Source: Psychrobacter pasteurii (GTDB taxonomy: Bacteria > Pseudomonadota > Gammaproteobacteria > Pseudomonadales > Moraxellaceae). Taken from it: a DNA stretch of 34,337 nt. Within the stretch, counting starts at the first letter, position 1. Each line of letters starts with the position of its first letter. This document shows, one piece after another, positions 19,727 through 27,757 of the stretch. Below the pieces are notes generated by a model. It was not told where the DNA came from. It worked only from the letters and a program-made list of their open reading frames with translations, and did not search any database. The stretch covers positions 1 through 34,337 of the forward strand of contig NZ_FUGD01000052.1 in NCBI RefSeq assembly GCF_900162815.1, read 5' to 3'. The position numbers were made by a program, and so were the translations under genes.

Positions 19727-19987
19727 ATAAGCAGTGTATTAATAGACAAAACACAGCGCAGGGGCTGAATATAAAGCGGGAAGATAGATATAAGTAAGTG
19801 TAAAACGTAGTATAAATAACTATAAAGCAGTGGTCATAACGAACGGGTCGCTATTTAATGTTGCTTTTATAATCCTTATATTAGACCGTGTCAAGTAATT
19901 TTTTAAATAAAAAAACCATCAAAAAACAGTCTTTAAATCCCTTTAAAAATCAATGATTTGTTTTGAATATTAGCATCCATTTTACTG

Positions 19988-20085
19988 CGAAAAATCATCC
20001 TGATTTTCGTTGGAATATAAACCACGTTTGGTCTGATAACACGCTGTCCTATCGTGACGTAGCGACACAGACAGCGACACCAAAC
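19988..20085. repeat. Inverted and direct repeat cluster
   Basis: Hairpin 19988-20009 has arms around AAAATCA / TGATTTT. A larger interrupted stem pairs GTTTGGT (20026-20032) with ACCAAAC (20079-20085) and GCTGTC (20043-20048) with GACAGC (20070-20075). AGCGACAC occurs twice as a direct repeat (20061-20068 and 20073-20080). It lies just downstream of the HTH/coiled-coil gene and could be a transcript end, a protein-binding site or a small RNA. Confidence 0.45.
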
Positions 20086-20131
20086 CAATGTCTTGAAAGA
20101 CGAGGCGGGGGCGTGATTTCAATGACCTAAA

Positions 20132-20818
20132 TCACTCACCCAAACTGCGCTTAAAAGCAGGAGGTAAATAATCCTCTCGTTTGGTTTCAAGCTCTTTTCT
20201 TAGTTTATCTTCGTTTGCTAACAACTCTTTTGCTTCCTGCACTCTTTTCTCAAATATGCGAATTTCCTCTTCAATCGAATCCAGTTTCTTCTTAATAATT
20301 GCAAAGTATTCATCGTCGGTCACTTGATCAGCAGTCGCATGATTCATACCTGCTGTTGTCACGTTTCGGTCATCGTCAGCGGCTGGAGGATTAGTCTCAA
20401 GCCTGGTTGCTTTTGTTTTAGGCGTTGTCGATGTTTTTAGTGTCTTATGAGTGGTGATGCTCTCCGTATCTTCATTTTTAATCTTATTGGCCTTTCGCCA
20501 ACTATCAAGCGTGCCGGTGTTGACGTTGTGATACATCGCCAACGCTTTTTTGGTCATCGTGAGATTGTGGCCTTTTGATAGTAATTTATTTAATTGATCA
20601 ACGATGCGCTGTCGGTCTTCTGGGTAATATACGCTTTTGCCAGACTCTGTGGTGTGCTTGGGTGTGAATTTTTCTAAATTCTTAAGCAGCTTTTTATTGG
20701 TTTTGGTTGCCGCTTTTGGATTAATGGGTTTAACAGAAACTTCAATATCAGTATTGTTGGCTGTATCAGCACCCGAGGTTTCATTGATTTTTTTAGGTTT
20801 AGGTGCTTTGGTTTTCAT
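20132..20818 (-). CDS. Unknown protein with HTH-like segment and C-terminal coiled coil
   Basis: I do not recognise this 228-residue protein. The first 60 residues are Lys/Thr/Asn-rich and probably disordered. Residues about 65-112 contain YPEDRQRIVDQLNKLL and MTKKALAMYHNVNTGTLDSW, which reads as a helix-turn-helix of the kind that binds DNA (transposase-, KfrA- or phage-type). A second Thr-rich linker follows, then a strongly charged coiled coil (about 171-215). The start is supported by AAGGGA 9 bases upstream of ATG 20818. It stands alone between the urease leader and tRNA-Leu, beside repeats at 19988-20085. A DNA-binding role is inferred; mobile origin is possible but no integrase is present. 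Confidence 0.7.
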   Translation of the reverse strand: MKTKAPKPKKINETSGADTANNTDIEVSVKPINPKAATKTNKKLLKNLEKFTPKHTTESGKSVYYPEDRQRIVDQLNKLLSKGHNLTMTKKALAMYHNVNTGTLDSWRKANKIKNEDTESITTHKTLKTSTTPKTKATRLETNPPAADDDRNVTTAGMNHATADQVTDDEYFAIIKKKLDSIEEEIRIFEKRVQEAKELLANEDKLRKELETKREDYLPPAFKRSLGE

Positions 20819-21030
20819 ACTGAATATCCCTTACATTTAATGGTTTTCTTATTCAGTTAGATTAGACCTTAAACTGATGTATAGTCAACCCTGTTTACCA
20901 TGTGATTACTTTTATACTGTTTTTGGTTACTTATGAAGATTTTTAGCTGAGGGCAGGGTATCAGATTCTATAAGATAAAGAGGAAAGTGAGCTAATAGTA
21001 AAAGCTATAGGAAATAAAGTATAGGCAATA

Positions 21031-21066
21031 AAAAACCCTTACAGGCTATGAGCTGTAAGGGTTTTT
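21031..21066 (-). terminator. Intrinsic terminator of tRNA-Leu
   Basis: A perfect 14-bp stem (21031-21044 / 21053-21066) ends in a T-run on the minus strand, 6 bases beyond the tRNA 3' end. Confidence 0.9.
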
Positions 21067-21071
21067 AGTGT

Positions 21072-21158
21072 TGGTACCGGTGGTCGGACTTGAACCGACA
21101 CGCTTTTAAAGGCAACGGATTTTGAATCCGTCGTGTCTACCAATTCCACCACACCGGC
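21072..21158 (-). tRNA. tRNA-Leu, anticodon CAA
   Basis: Read on the minus strand, this 87-base sequence folds as a class II tRNA: acceptor GCCGGTG with CACCGGT, D-loop with TTGGTAGA, anticodon arm ACGGA-TTCAAAA-TCCGT (anticodon CAA, reading UUG), a long variable arm, T-arm with GGTTCAAGTCC, discriminator A and encoded CCA. It has its own promoter (21200-21227) and terminator (21031-21066), so it is a single-gene transcript. Confidence 0.97.
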
Positions 21159-21199
21159 ATGTAGGGTAGCAACTTTAATATGTGCTTGATAGGTGGCGT

Positions 21200-21227
21200 A
21201 TTATAACAACTTCTCAAATGTGGTCAA
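21200..21227 (-). promoter_or_regulatory. Sigma-70 promoter of tRNA-Leu
   Basis: On the minus strand TTGACC (21227-21222) and TATAAT (21205-21200) are 16 bases apart. Initiation would fall some 35 bases before the tRNA 5' end. Confidence 0.78.
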
Positions 21228-21275
21228 GAAGTTTTATTACTAATTTTGCCACCCTCATTATTTTTAAGCGACTGT

Positions 21276-22049
21276 CTAGCCTACGAAAGCACGCTCTACA
21301 ACGTAGTCAGCAGGCTCGCCCATACGTGGCGATACGGTTAGGCCGTAGCCATCTAAAATCTCAGAGATGTCAGCGTTAAATGGCATACTACCGCATACCA
21401 TTACACGGTCATCTTCTGGGTTGATTGGCGGTAAACCAATGTCTTCAAACAGCTTGCCAGACTTCATTAGGTCCGTAGTACGGCCTGTATTGCGGAAGTC
21501 TTCACGCGTTACTGTTGGATAGTAAATGAATTTCTCACGGAACCATTCGCCAAATAGCTCGTCGTTTGGTAGCTCTTCTTCAAACATCTCACGGTACGCT
21601 AAGTCTTCTACTTTACGCACGGTATGGCATAAAACGATTTTATCAAATCTCTCAAACACTTCAGGGTCACGAGACAGCGCTAAGAATGGGGCAAGACCAG
21701 TACCTGTCGCTAACATATATAAGTGTTTGCCAGGAAGTAGGTCATCTAAAACGATGGTGCCTGTTGGTTTTTTACTGATGATAAGCTCATCACCCACCTG
21801 AATATGCTGTAAGCGAGAGGTCAATGGGCCATCTTGAACCTTAATCGAAAAGAACTCTAAATGCTCTTCATAGTTTGGGCTTGCGATAGAGTAGGCACGC
21901 ATCAATGGCCTACCATCTACCATAAGACCAATCATGGCAAATTCGCCATTACGGAAGCGTAGACCGGCATCACGTGTCGTTTTGATAGAGAATAAAGAAT
22001 CATTCCAGTGGTGTACATGAGTCACTGTTTCAGTATGGAACTTTGACAT
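21276..22049 (-). CDS. fpr: Ferredoxin/flavodoxin-NADP+ reductase
   Basis: The 257-residue flavoprotein passes electrons between NADPH and ferredoxin or flavodoxin. It is of the bacterial short type: RAYSIASP (51-58) binds FAD, ATGTGLAPFLAL (from 114) the NADP pyrophosphate, CHTVRKVEDLAYR and MVCGSMPFN the nicotinamide side. The C terminus VVERAFVG is typical of proteobacterial Fpr. GAGG lies 5 bases before the ATG. It is read towards the tRNA-Leu gene; no terminator was seen in the short gap. An oxidative-stress regulator is known to control fpr in pseudomonads, but no site is identified here. Confidence 0.95.
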   Translation of the reverse strand: MSKFHTETVTHVHHWNDSLFSIKTTRDAGLRFRNGEFAMIGLMVDGRPLMRAYSIASPNYEEHLEFFSIKVQDGPLTSRLQHIQVGDELIISKKPTGTIVLDDLLPGKHLYMLATGTGLAPFLALSRDPEVFERFDKIVLCHTVRKVEDLAYREMFEEELPNDELFGEWFREKFIYYPTVTREDFRNTGRTTDLMKSGKLFEDIGLPPINPEDDRVMVCGSMPFNADISEILDGYGLTVSPRMGEPADYVVERAFVG

Positions 22050-22642
22050 ATAGGCCTCAACAATTAATGATGGCTGGAGAGTTTAAGAACCCACTTAATA
22101 TAAGCGAGTAACACTGTGTTTGTAGTAGGATGTTCGTACTATGACGTTTAAAATATTAACTATTTATTAAAAATTACGGTTTTGAGCAATGGTTTTCATG
22201 GATTGAAAGCATTACACGATAATTTTAAAAGCGCATATGATAACAAATTATTGCTTATCATAACGGTAAAGAGGGTAAATTTCGCTCAAAGCGTCATAAT
22301 AAAATGGAATAACAGATGTTGAAAATAATATAAGCAACTATTTTAAGTCTGTTTTTTTCAAGCTATTAAGCCCTTTGAGTATCAGACAGCACCGATGCCT
22401 ATAAGGCTCAGTATCTTTACACGTCTAAATCAATAATAATAGGGTTGCTAACCTGCGCTATTAAAAAGAGGAAGTATACTATAGTAACTGGTCTATTAGT
22501 GTTATTGGGATGTTTGAGACCGTTATCAAGAGTAACTTTTTTAGAGCCAGCATTAATTATTGTCTAATGTTCTATAATTTGCCCTTATAATTTACTCCTA
22601 TAGCTTACCCTTATAATTTGCCCAAAGGTATTAACGACATTC
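22050..22642. other. Divergent intergenic region, fpr / trmO
   Basis: About 590 AT-rich bases between divergently read genes contain no convincing gene. Visible structure: an inverted repeat ATGATAA (22237-22243) / TTATCAT (22255-22261), and four tandem 13-mers at 22572-22623 directly before trmO. Promoters for both genes must be here. Confidence 0.6.
22572..22623. repeat. Four tandem 13-bp repeats with TATAAT cores
   Basis: Units at 22572, 22585, 22598 and 22611 are each exactly 13 bases: ctataatttgccc, ttataatttactc, ctatagcttaccc, ttataatttgccc. Three contain TATAAT. The array ends 19 bases before the trmO ATG, so it overlaps the promoter or leader. Confidence 0.85.
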
Positions 22643-23440
22643 ATGTCTCAAGAAGAACTATTACTGACACCAAATCAGATAACTTTGCCTATTATTGGCT
22701 ACCATCGTTCGCCTTTGTCGCAGAAGTTTGGTATTCCACGTCAGCCAAACCTAGTGGCATTGTCCAGTGTTATTGAGTTTATAGCTCCTTATGATACGAT
22801 TGATGCCTTCGAAGGGATTGAAGCTTTCAGCCATTTATGGATTACTTGGCATACGCATCACAACCATTTAAAGCAGACTTCACAGGACAAGGCTCAAACG
22901 ATAGATAATGAGTTTAAGCCCAAAGTTCGTCCTCCAAGATTGGGAGGCAATACCAAGCTTGGGGTGTTTGCCACACGCAGTACCTATCGTCCGTCCCAAA
23001 TTGGCTTGTCGGTGGTAAAGCTAATAAAAGTTGAGGTGGTTTCAGGTGCAGTACGGCTACATATTAGCGGTGCTGATATGGTAGACGGCACACCGATTAT
23101 CGATGTTAAGCCTTATATTGCTTATAGTGATGCTATCACTGAGGCAGTCAGTGGGTTTGCGGCCGATAAACCGCAATTAAAGCCTGTGATACTCAGTGAT
23201 AATGCTAAGCAACAACTCACGGAGGCTATAGATCAACCTTCTAGCCAACTGACCGAAGAAGATGGCGATATTATTTGTCAGCTTATCGCACAAGACCCCA
23301 GACCGGCTTATCGTCAGAAGCAGTCTGAAAGGGTATTTTATATGCGTTATAAAGACTATGACATTTGCTTTCAGACTCATGAAAGTTTATCCGCTGAGAC
23401 TCAGAGCTTAATTATCGTATCGATTACAGCTCTAGAGTAA
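22643..23440 (+). CDS. trmO: tRNA (N6-threonylcarbamoyladenosine37-N6)-methyltransferase TrmO
   Basis: TrmO (TsaA/YaeB, VirR/COG1720 family) methylates t6A37 in some tRNAs using SAM. The 265-residue protein begins with the beta-barrel domain: IGYHRSPLSQKFGIPRQP, FEGIEAFSHLWITW, VRPPRLGGNTKLGVFATRS, TYRPSQIGLSVVKL and VDGTPIIDVKPYIAYSDA, all family hallmarks. A smaller C-terminal domain follows, with IAQDPRPAYRQ and YKDYDICFQ. Length equals the gammaproteobacterial form. It is followed by the tatD-like gene on the same strand after about 150 bases. Confidence 0.95.
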   Translation: MSQEELLLTPNQITLPIIGYHRSPLSQKFGIPRQPNLVALSSVIEFIAPYDTIDAFEGIEAFSHLWITWHTHHNHLKQTSQDKAQTIDNEFKPKVRPPRLGGNTKLGVFATRSTYRPSQIGLSVVKLIKVEVVSGAVRLHISGADMVDGTPIIDVKPYIAYSDAITEAVSGFAADKPQLKPVILSDNAKQQLTEAIDQPSSQLTEEDGDIICQLIAQDPRPAYRQKQSERVFYMRYKDYDICFQTHESLSAETQSLIIVSITALE

Positions 23441-23587
23441 GCCAACTTGAATTTGGTCAGTCAATAGCGATACAGTTAATAAGCTATTAAGTAATGGGTT
23501 AGTAAACCTAGAGACGACAAATCCTCTTCATTATCCAATATCCAATTTATCAACTTTTTAATCCATCAATTTAAAAAAAGAGTAACT

Positions 23588-24373
23588 ATGTATACAGACA
23601 GTCATTGTCACCTAAACCGCTTAGATTTAACCCAGCACGACGGAAAGTTAGACGGGGTTATTGAAGCCATGAAGCAAGCCAAAGTGAGTCGTGCCATGGC
23701 CATTATGTGCGACTTTGCTGAGTATGATGAGATTTATGACATCATTACCAAATACGGCGATGACCAGCTAAATCTTGGTATGAGCGTGGGCATTCATCCC
23801 TGCGAGGACTTAGAGGTTTTAAAATCAGCAACGGTGGAGCGTCTAGTAGAAACAGCAAAACCTGATCATGTCTGGGCCATTGGTGAGACGGGTCTGGATT
23901 ACTACTGGAGTGATGAGAATAAGCAGGAGCAAAAAGCCAGTCTAGCGCGTCATATCCATGCCAGCCAGCAGTTAAAAAAGCCCCTTGTGGTGCATACCCG
24001 TGAAGCCAAGCATGACACGATTGATATCCTAAAAGCTGAAAAAGCAGAACATGGTATTATTCATTGTTTCACCGAAGATTGGGATACTGCTAAGAAGGCT
24101 TTGGACTTAGGGTTTTATATCTCATTTTCGGGTATCGTTAGTTTCAAAAATGCCCAAAGCTTAAGAGATGCTGCCTTAAAAGTGCCAAGAGACCGTCTGC
24201 TTATCGAGACCGATAGCCCTTATTTGGCGCCTGTTCCTAAGCGTGGTAAGTCGAATGAGCCTGCGTATGTGCCTTATGTGGCCACCTGTTTGGGCGACTT
24301 ATTTGGCATAAGTAGTGAAGAGGTAGGGGAGCTTACCACAAAAAATTTCGAGGATTTACTGGCACAAGCTTAA
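23588..24373 (+). CDS. TatD-family metal-dependent DNase (YcfH-type)
   Basis: The 261-residue TIM-barrel hydrolase has all TatD metal ligands: His6 and His8 in DSHCHLN, Glu100 in AIGETGLDYYW, His136 in PLVVHTREA, His159 in GIIHCFTE and Asp209 in IETDSPYLAP. Relatives are 3'-5' exonucleases or endonucleases acting in DNA repair and degradation, and some deacylate D-aminoacyl-tRNA. Similarity is closest in style to YcfH rather than TatD itself, so no symbol is given. AAAAAGAG lies just before the ATG. Confidence 0.93.
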   Translation: MYTDSHCHLNRLDLTQHDGKLDGVIEAMKQAKVSRAMAIMCDFAEYDEIYDIITKYGDDQLNLGMSVGIHPCEDLEVLKSATVERLVETAKPDHVWAIGETGLDYYWSDENKQEQKASLARHIHASQQLKKPLVVHTREAKHDTIDILKAEKAEHGIIHCFTEDWDTAKKALDLGFYISFSGIVSFKNAQSLRDAALKVPRDRLLIETDSPYLAPVPKRGKSNEPAYVPYVATCLGDLFGISSEEVGELTTKNFEDLLAQA

Positions 24374-24396
24374 TAAAATGGGTATGCTATGCAGGG

Positions 24397-24414
24397 TATG
24401 ACTAATCAGTCATA
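24397..24414. promoter_or_regulatory. Perfect palindrome, candidate TetR operator
   Basis: TATGACT-aatc-AGTCATA is a perfect 7+4+7 palindrome 86 bases before the TetR-family start. Its size suits a TetR-type dimer and suggests self-regulation. It could also be a weak end for the tatD-like transcript, as AAATTTG follows. Confidence 0.4.
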
Positions 24415-24499
24415 AATTTGTTGTGGTTCCGGGCCACTTTTATAGTGCCTGTTAACGTAGATATTATTCATCAAAGATTATACAAGGTTGGGCGTTTTC

Positions 24500-25180
24500 A
24501 TGAGTAGGCAGCAGCAATTTAAGAACCGTGAAGAAAAGATTTTAGAGACCGCTGAGCAACTCTTACTTGAAGCAGGGAGTGGCGATATAACTCTAGACAG
24601 TTTGGCCGATCAGCTAGACTTGGCGAAGGGGACTTTATATAAGCACTTCTCAAGTAAAGATGAATTATATCTGCGAATCATCATTCGCTACGAAGAGCAA
24701 TTATTTAACATTAATAAAATCGATGACAGCGTCTCAGCTGGCGTGTCACGTATGATTCTTCAGCAATTGATGAGCCCACAAAAGGCCTTATTATTTAACC
24801 AAATTGAAGAGCGTCTGGCAGCCTCGGCTCAAGGCTTAAATAGAATGTTTGGTGAGCTATATGAGATTAGACGCGCACGTATGAAGCGTCTGATAGACCT
24901 TACAAGCCTATATTTGCAAGAGCAAAACAGTGGTTTGAGTACCCGAGACTATCTATCGACCATTTGGGCGATTGGACAAGGTGGGGCGAGCCTTCTAAAC
25001 TCAAGCTTCTATCAGCGTTATTTAGGGCGTCGTGACACCCTAAGAGTGGCTTTGGTGCAGCAGATGTTAGACTTACCAAAGCAGTATCCCAGTGTGGATG
25101 AAGCTGATGAGGATATGGTGGATTTGGTGAACCAGATTGACTCTGAAAGCGAAGCACACTTACAAGCCCAAAGTTCCTAA
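24500..25180 (+). CDS. TetR/AcrR-family transcriptional regulator
   Basis: The 226-residue product from ATG 24500 has the TetR N-terminal HTH: EEKILETAEQLLLEAG, ITLDSLADQLDLAKGTLYKHF (residues 30-50, in parts) and SSKDELYLRI. A C-terminal all-helical ligand and dimer domain follows. A TTG at 24488 would add four residues. The ligand and targets are unknown; no transporter or enzyme gene is beside it. A palindrome at 24397-24414 may be its own operator. It ends in a very strong terminator. Confidence 0.9.
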   Translation: MSRQQQFKNREEKILETAEQLLLEAGSGDITLDSLADQLDLAKGTLYKHFSSKDELYLRIIIRYEEQLFNINKIDDSVSAGVSRMILQQLMSPQKALLFNQIEERLAASAQGLNRMFGELYEIRRARMKRLIDLTSLYLQEQNSGLSTRDYLSTIWAIGQGGASLLNSSFYQRYLGRRDTLRVALVQQMLDLPKQYPSVDEADEDMVDLVNQIDSESEAHLQAQSS

Positions 25181-25187
25181 AATACTA

Positions 25188-25225
25188 AAAAAAGCCCTCT
25201 AATCTTAAGATTAGAGGGCTTTTTT
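25188..25225. terminator. Bidirectional intrinsic terminator
   Basis: A 19-bp perfect inverted repeat (25188-25206 / 25207-25225) has A- and T-runs at its ends, 7 bases after the TetR stop and between converging genes. It can serve the FabR-like gene on the other strand too, though that gene ends 125 bases away. Confidence 0.92.
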
Positions 25226-25349
25226 ATGGTTGTTACTTTTATGGTTAAGAGCTTTATGTGCTTCTCAACTATTTGAGTAACGTATTTGAATGACTTATTT
25301 TGATAGTTTGTTTCAATAAATAGTTGGTTTCAGTAGTTTGTTTCGATAA

Positions 25350-26066
25350 TCAGTCATCTGCCAATAGGGTGGCTTCATTAGAGCGCCAATTCTCGGCACC
25401 ATAAAACAGCATTTGGGCTTGTCTGGTGCACTGTCTTAACATCTGCTCTTTTTTATGTTCAGAGTTTTTGACATCGTCTTCTTCGTCATCATGCGCTTGA
25501 GAGTAGGTCAGGTCAAGCCAATCAATAATCCAAGTCAAAAATAGGTTTAAGCCGGCCTCAGCAAGCAGGCGTCTGTCTTCAGAATTGATGTGCTGGAAGG
25601 AAGGCTGGATGCCTAAGTCTTCCCCCATAATTTTCGCAAAAAGCTTAATTTGGGCATCAATGGCATTACGCACCGACTCTGAGCCGCCAAAGCGCTCACT
25701 GACCAAAAACTGCCAGTAGCGGGGGTGTTCATCGATGGAGGCGAAGAACAACTGGATACTCTTGGCGATTTGGCGGTCGTAACTGCGTCTACGCCCCATC
25801 TGTAAACCACTACGTAACGTGGAGAGTGCCTCACCTAACTCCTCTTCCACTAAGCAACGGCCTAGAGATTCCATGTCATCAAAGTGACGATAGAAAGCTG
25901 TTGGAACCACACCCACTTCTCGAGTGACTTGACGTAAGCTAATCGAGGCGAAAGATTGGCCCATCATACAAAGATCAAGTACCGCATTAAAGAAGGCTTG
26001 ACGGGTCTGCATCTTTTTTTGTTCGCGGCTATTTAACGGGCTATTACTGCTGCTAGTGCTGGTCAT
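25350..26066 (-). CDS. TetR-family regulator, FabR/DesT-like
   Basis: The start is ATG 26066; the frame runs on into dgt, but those residues are not family-like. The 238-residue protein has the HTH FASISLRQVTREVGVVPTAF followed by YRHFDDMESLG, very like E. coli FabR ([20 protein letters not shown]), and further shared features LVSERFGGSESVRNAI and FLTWIIDWLDLTY. FabR and Pseudomonas DesT repress unsaturated fatty acid genes by sensing acyl-CoA/ACP saturation. A membrane-lipid role here is inferred from that likeness only. It lies 79 bases downstream of dgt on the same strand. Confidence 0.82.
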   Translation of the reverse strand: MTSTSSSNSPLNSREQKKMQTRQAFFNAVLDLCMMGQSFASISLRQVTREVGVVPTAFYRHFDDMESLGRCLVEEELGEALSTLRSGLQMGRRRSYDRQIAKSIQLFFASIDEHPRYWQFLVSERFGGSESVRNAIDAQIKLFAKIMGEDLGIQPSFQHINSEDRRLLAEAGLNLFLTWIIDWLDLTYSQAHDDEEDDVKNSEHKKEQMLRQCTRQAQMLFYGAENWRSNEATLLADD

Positions 26067-26098
26067 GATAAACAATCTCAGTCGAAAGTAAACATTAA

Positions 26099-26126
26099 TG
26101 TGGGTCGTAACACCTGTTAACCCACA
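26099..26126. promoter_or_regulatory. Inverted repeat upstream of the FabR-like gene
   Basis: TGTGGGT (26099-26105) and ACCCACA (26120-26126) are perfect inverted arms 14 bases apart, 33 bases before the regulator's ATG. It may be an operator or a leader hairpin. Confidence 0.35.
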
Positions 26127-26145
26127 CAGCTTGCTAACTTCAAGC

Positions 26146-27615
26146 TTACCATATTTTATCCCCAATGCCATTTAAATCCTGAGCCAGTCGGTAGGCCTCA
26201 TGATCATTCATACCGGTTAGGTAGTCTAAGATATTTAACGCATTTTCATAGACGTCCATACCAAGCTCTCGGTTTAAAATATGCAAGTGTTGGTTTAATA
26301 ATTGAATCAAATGCTTTTGTTCAAAGTGAGGGGCTTGCTCAGTAATTGGCAGTAGGGCTAAGGGCATAAATGCGTCCAACAAAGTCTGCAGACAGCGATT
26401 GGCCATCAGCTCCATACGTATCTTGCTGGGGTGAGCAAAAATTTGGCTCGAGGCTAAGTTTTTGGCCCTATTGATACCTTCACTCACGCTTGGCTCACAG
26501 TGATCAAATAAGCTGCCATGCATTTCCCCTGCCAGCATGGTATCGGCATGGGTAACGAAGGCTTCTGTCACCTTATCTACCAAGCGCATCATGGCTCGGC
26601 CGCGTAACGCTGCTAACTTTTGTACAATGGGCGCATTATGAGTCACTTCGGGTGGCGCGCCTCGTGAACCAATGAGCCCCATCATTAAAGGCTCCACTTC
26701 CTCATAGCTGATCATATCCAAGTGAATACCATCTTCTAAGTCAATGAGGGCGTAGCAGATGTCATCTGCAGCTTCTAACAGATAGGCCAAAGGGTGACGA
26801 GCATATCCCTCATGATCAAGAGCGTAAGGTAGATGCAGTTGACCAGCTAGCTTATCGAGTAAGTTGGCATCATTGTTAAAGCAGCCGTATTTTTTGATAT
26901 CTAGAGCCCGGATAGGAGTAGGGGTCTGAGTATCAGTGTCTGGCTCTTCAGTTTGGTTGCTGTGCTTGGCCAACCAAGGATACTTCATAAAAGCGCCCAA
27001 GGTAGCACAGGTCAGGCGCATACCGCCGCGATCAGGGTGATGCTCATTACGGGTCAATAATCTAAACCCTTGCGCGTTGCCCTCATAGCCCTGTAAGTCT
27101 AAGCGCTGAGCTGGGGTCATGTGGCTCAAAAAAGCCTGTTGACTGGGCTGATTAAACCAGTCCCTAATCGCATATTCGCCGGCATGACCAAAAGGGGGGT
27201 TGCCAATATCATGAGCCAAGCAAGCCGCTTGCACAATCACCCCAACATCCCCCACGCTAATACCACGAGGCAGCCCCTCAGGTAGCTTGTCCTGTAGCTT
27301 CTCGGCAGCCATCATACCCAGTGAGCGGCCAATACAAGAGACTTCTAAAGAGTGGGTAAGCCGAGTATGAATGCCCATCTGATTGGTCAGTGGGTGGACT
27401 TGGGTCTTCTGGTTAAGCTGTCGAAAAGACTGGGAAAAAATAAGTCGGTCATAGTCTTTGTGAAAGGGAGTGCGCGACTTCTCTTGTGACAGATCTTTTT
27501 TGATACTGCCCAGACGGCGGTCAGTGAATAGATAAGACCAGCGTTTGTGCGCAGACATACCTTTTAAGCTTGAGTCATTTAAATGAGCGTTTAAGTTTAG
27601 GCTGGGCTGAGTCAT
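26146..27615 (-). CDS. dgt: Deoxyguanosinetriphosphate triphosphohydrolase (dGTPase)
   Basis: Dgt cleaves dGTP to deoxyguanosine and triphosphate, adjusting dNTP pools. The 489-residue HD-domain protein shows RTPFHKDYDRLIFSQSFRQL, TRLTHSLEV (His88), CLAHDIGNPPFGHAGE (His135-Asp136) and LLEAADDICYALIDLEDG with the last metal Asp. Length and motifs fit the longer Dgt subfamily. It is read after ychF but separated by a terminator at 27664-27696, so it has its own promoter in the short gap. dGTPases are known to limit phage replication by nucleotide depletion in some bacteria; nothing here marks this as such a variant. Confidence 0.93.
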   Translation of the reverse strand: MTQPSLNLNAHLNDSSLKGMSAHKRWSYLFTDRRLGSIKKDLSQEKSRTPFHKDYDRLIFSQSFRQLNQKTQVHPLTNQMGIHTRLTHSLEVSCIGRSLGMMAAEKLQDKLPEGLPRGISVGDVGVIVQAACLAHDIGNPPFGHAGEYAIRDWFNQPSQQAFLSHMTPAQRLDLQGYEGNAQGFRLLTRNEHHPDRGGMRLTCATLGAFMKYPWLAKHSNQTEEPDTDTQTPTPIRALDIKKYGCFNNDANLLDKLAGQLHLPYALDHEGYARHPLAYLLEAADDICYALIDLEDGIHLDMISYEEVEPLMMGLIGSRGAPPEVTHNAPIVQKLAALRGRAMMRLVDKVTEAFVTHADTMLAGEMHGSLFDHCEPSVSEGINRAKNLASSQIFAHPSKIRMELMANRCLQTLLDAFMPLALLPITEQAPHFEQKHLIQLLNQHLHILNRELGMDVYENALNILDYLTGMNDHEAYRLAQDLNGIGDKIW

Positions 27616-27663
27616 AAATCACCAAATCAACAAAGTAAGGATAAGTTGTGATTAGCATAACAG

Positions 27664-27696
27664 AAAAAGCCGATAAGTAACTTATCGGCTTTTTTT
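27664..27696 (-). terminator. Intrinsic terminator of ychF
   Basis: A 14-bp stem (27664-27677 / 27681-27694) closes a 3-base loop with an A/T run on each side. It lies about 60 bases after the ychF stop on the minus strand. Confidence 0.88.
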
Positions 27697-27757
27697 GGTT
27701 TGATGGTACTAACTACTAATGAGAGTTTAGGCTGTTTTGGCCCAAAAGCAATTAGAG

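Larger units (their letters stand above)
19537..20131. other. Long intergenic region between ureD and the HTH/coiled-coil gene
   Basis: This stretch of 595 bases has no convincing gene. It holds the ureD leader hairpins (19645-19726), A/T-rich DNA at about 19885-19960, and a group of inverted and direct repeats at 19988-20085. Any ureD promoter must be within it, but I find no clear -35/-10 pair on the minus strand. Confidence 0.6.

Noticed and set aside
21072-21158. tRNA-Leu as attachment site of an integrated island
   Set aside because: No copy of the tRNA 3' end was seen elsewhere in the window and no integrase gene is present.
26067-26171. Longer N terminus of the FabR-like regulator overlapping dgt
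   Set aside because: The extra 35 residues do not resemble the family, and ATG 26066 gives a standard TetR N terminus.
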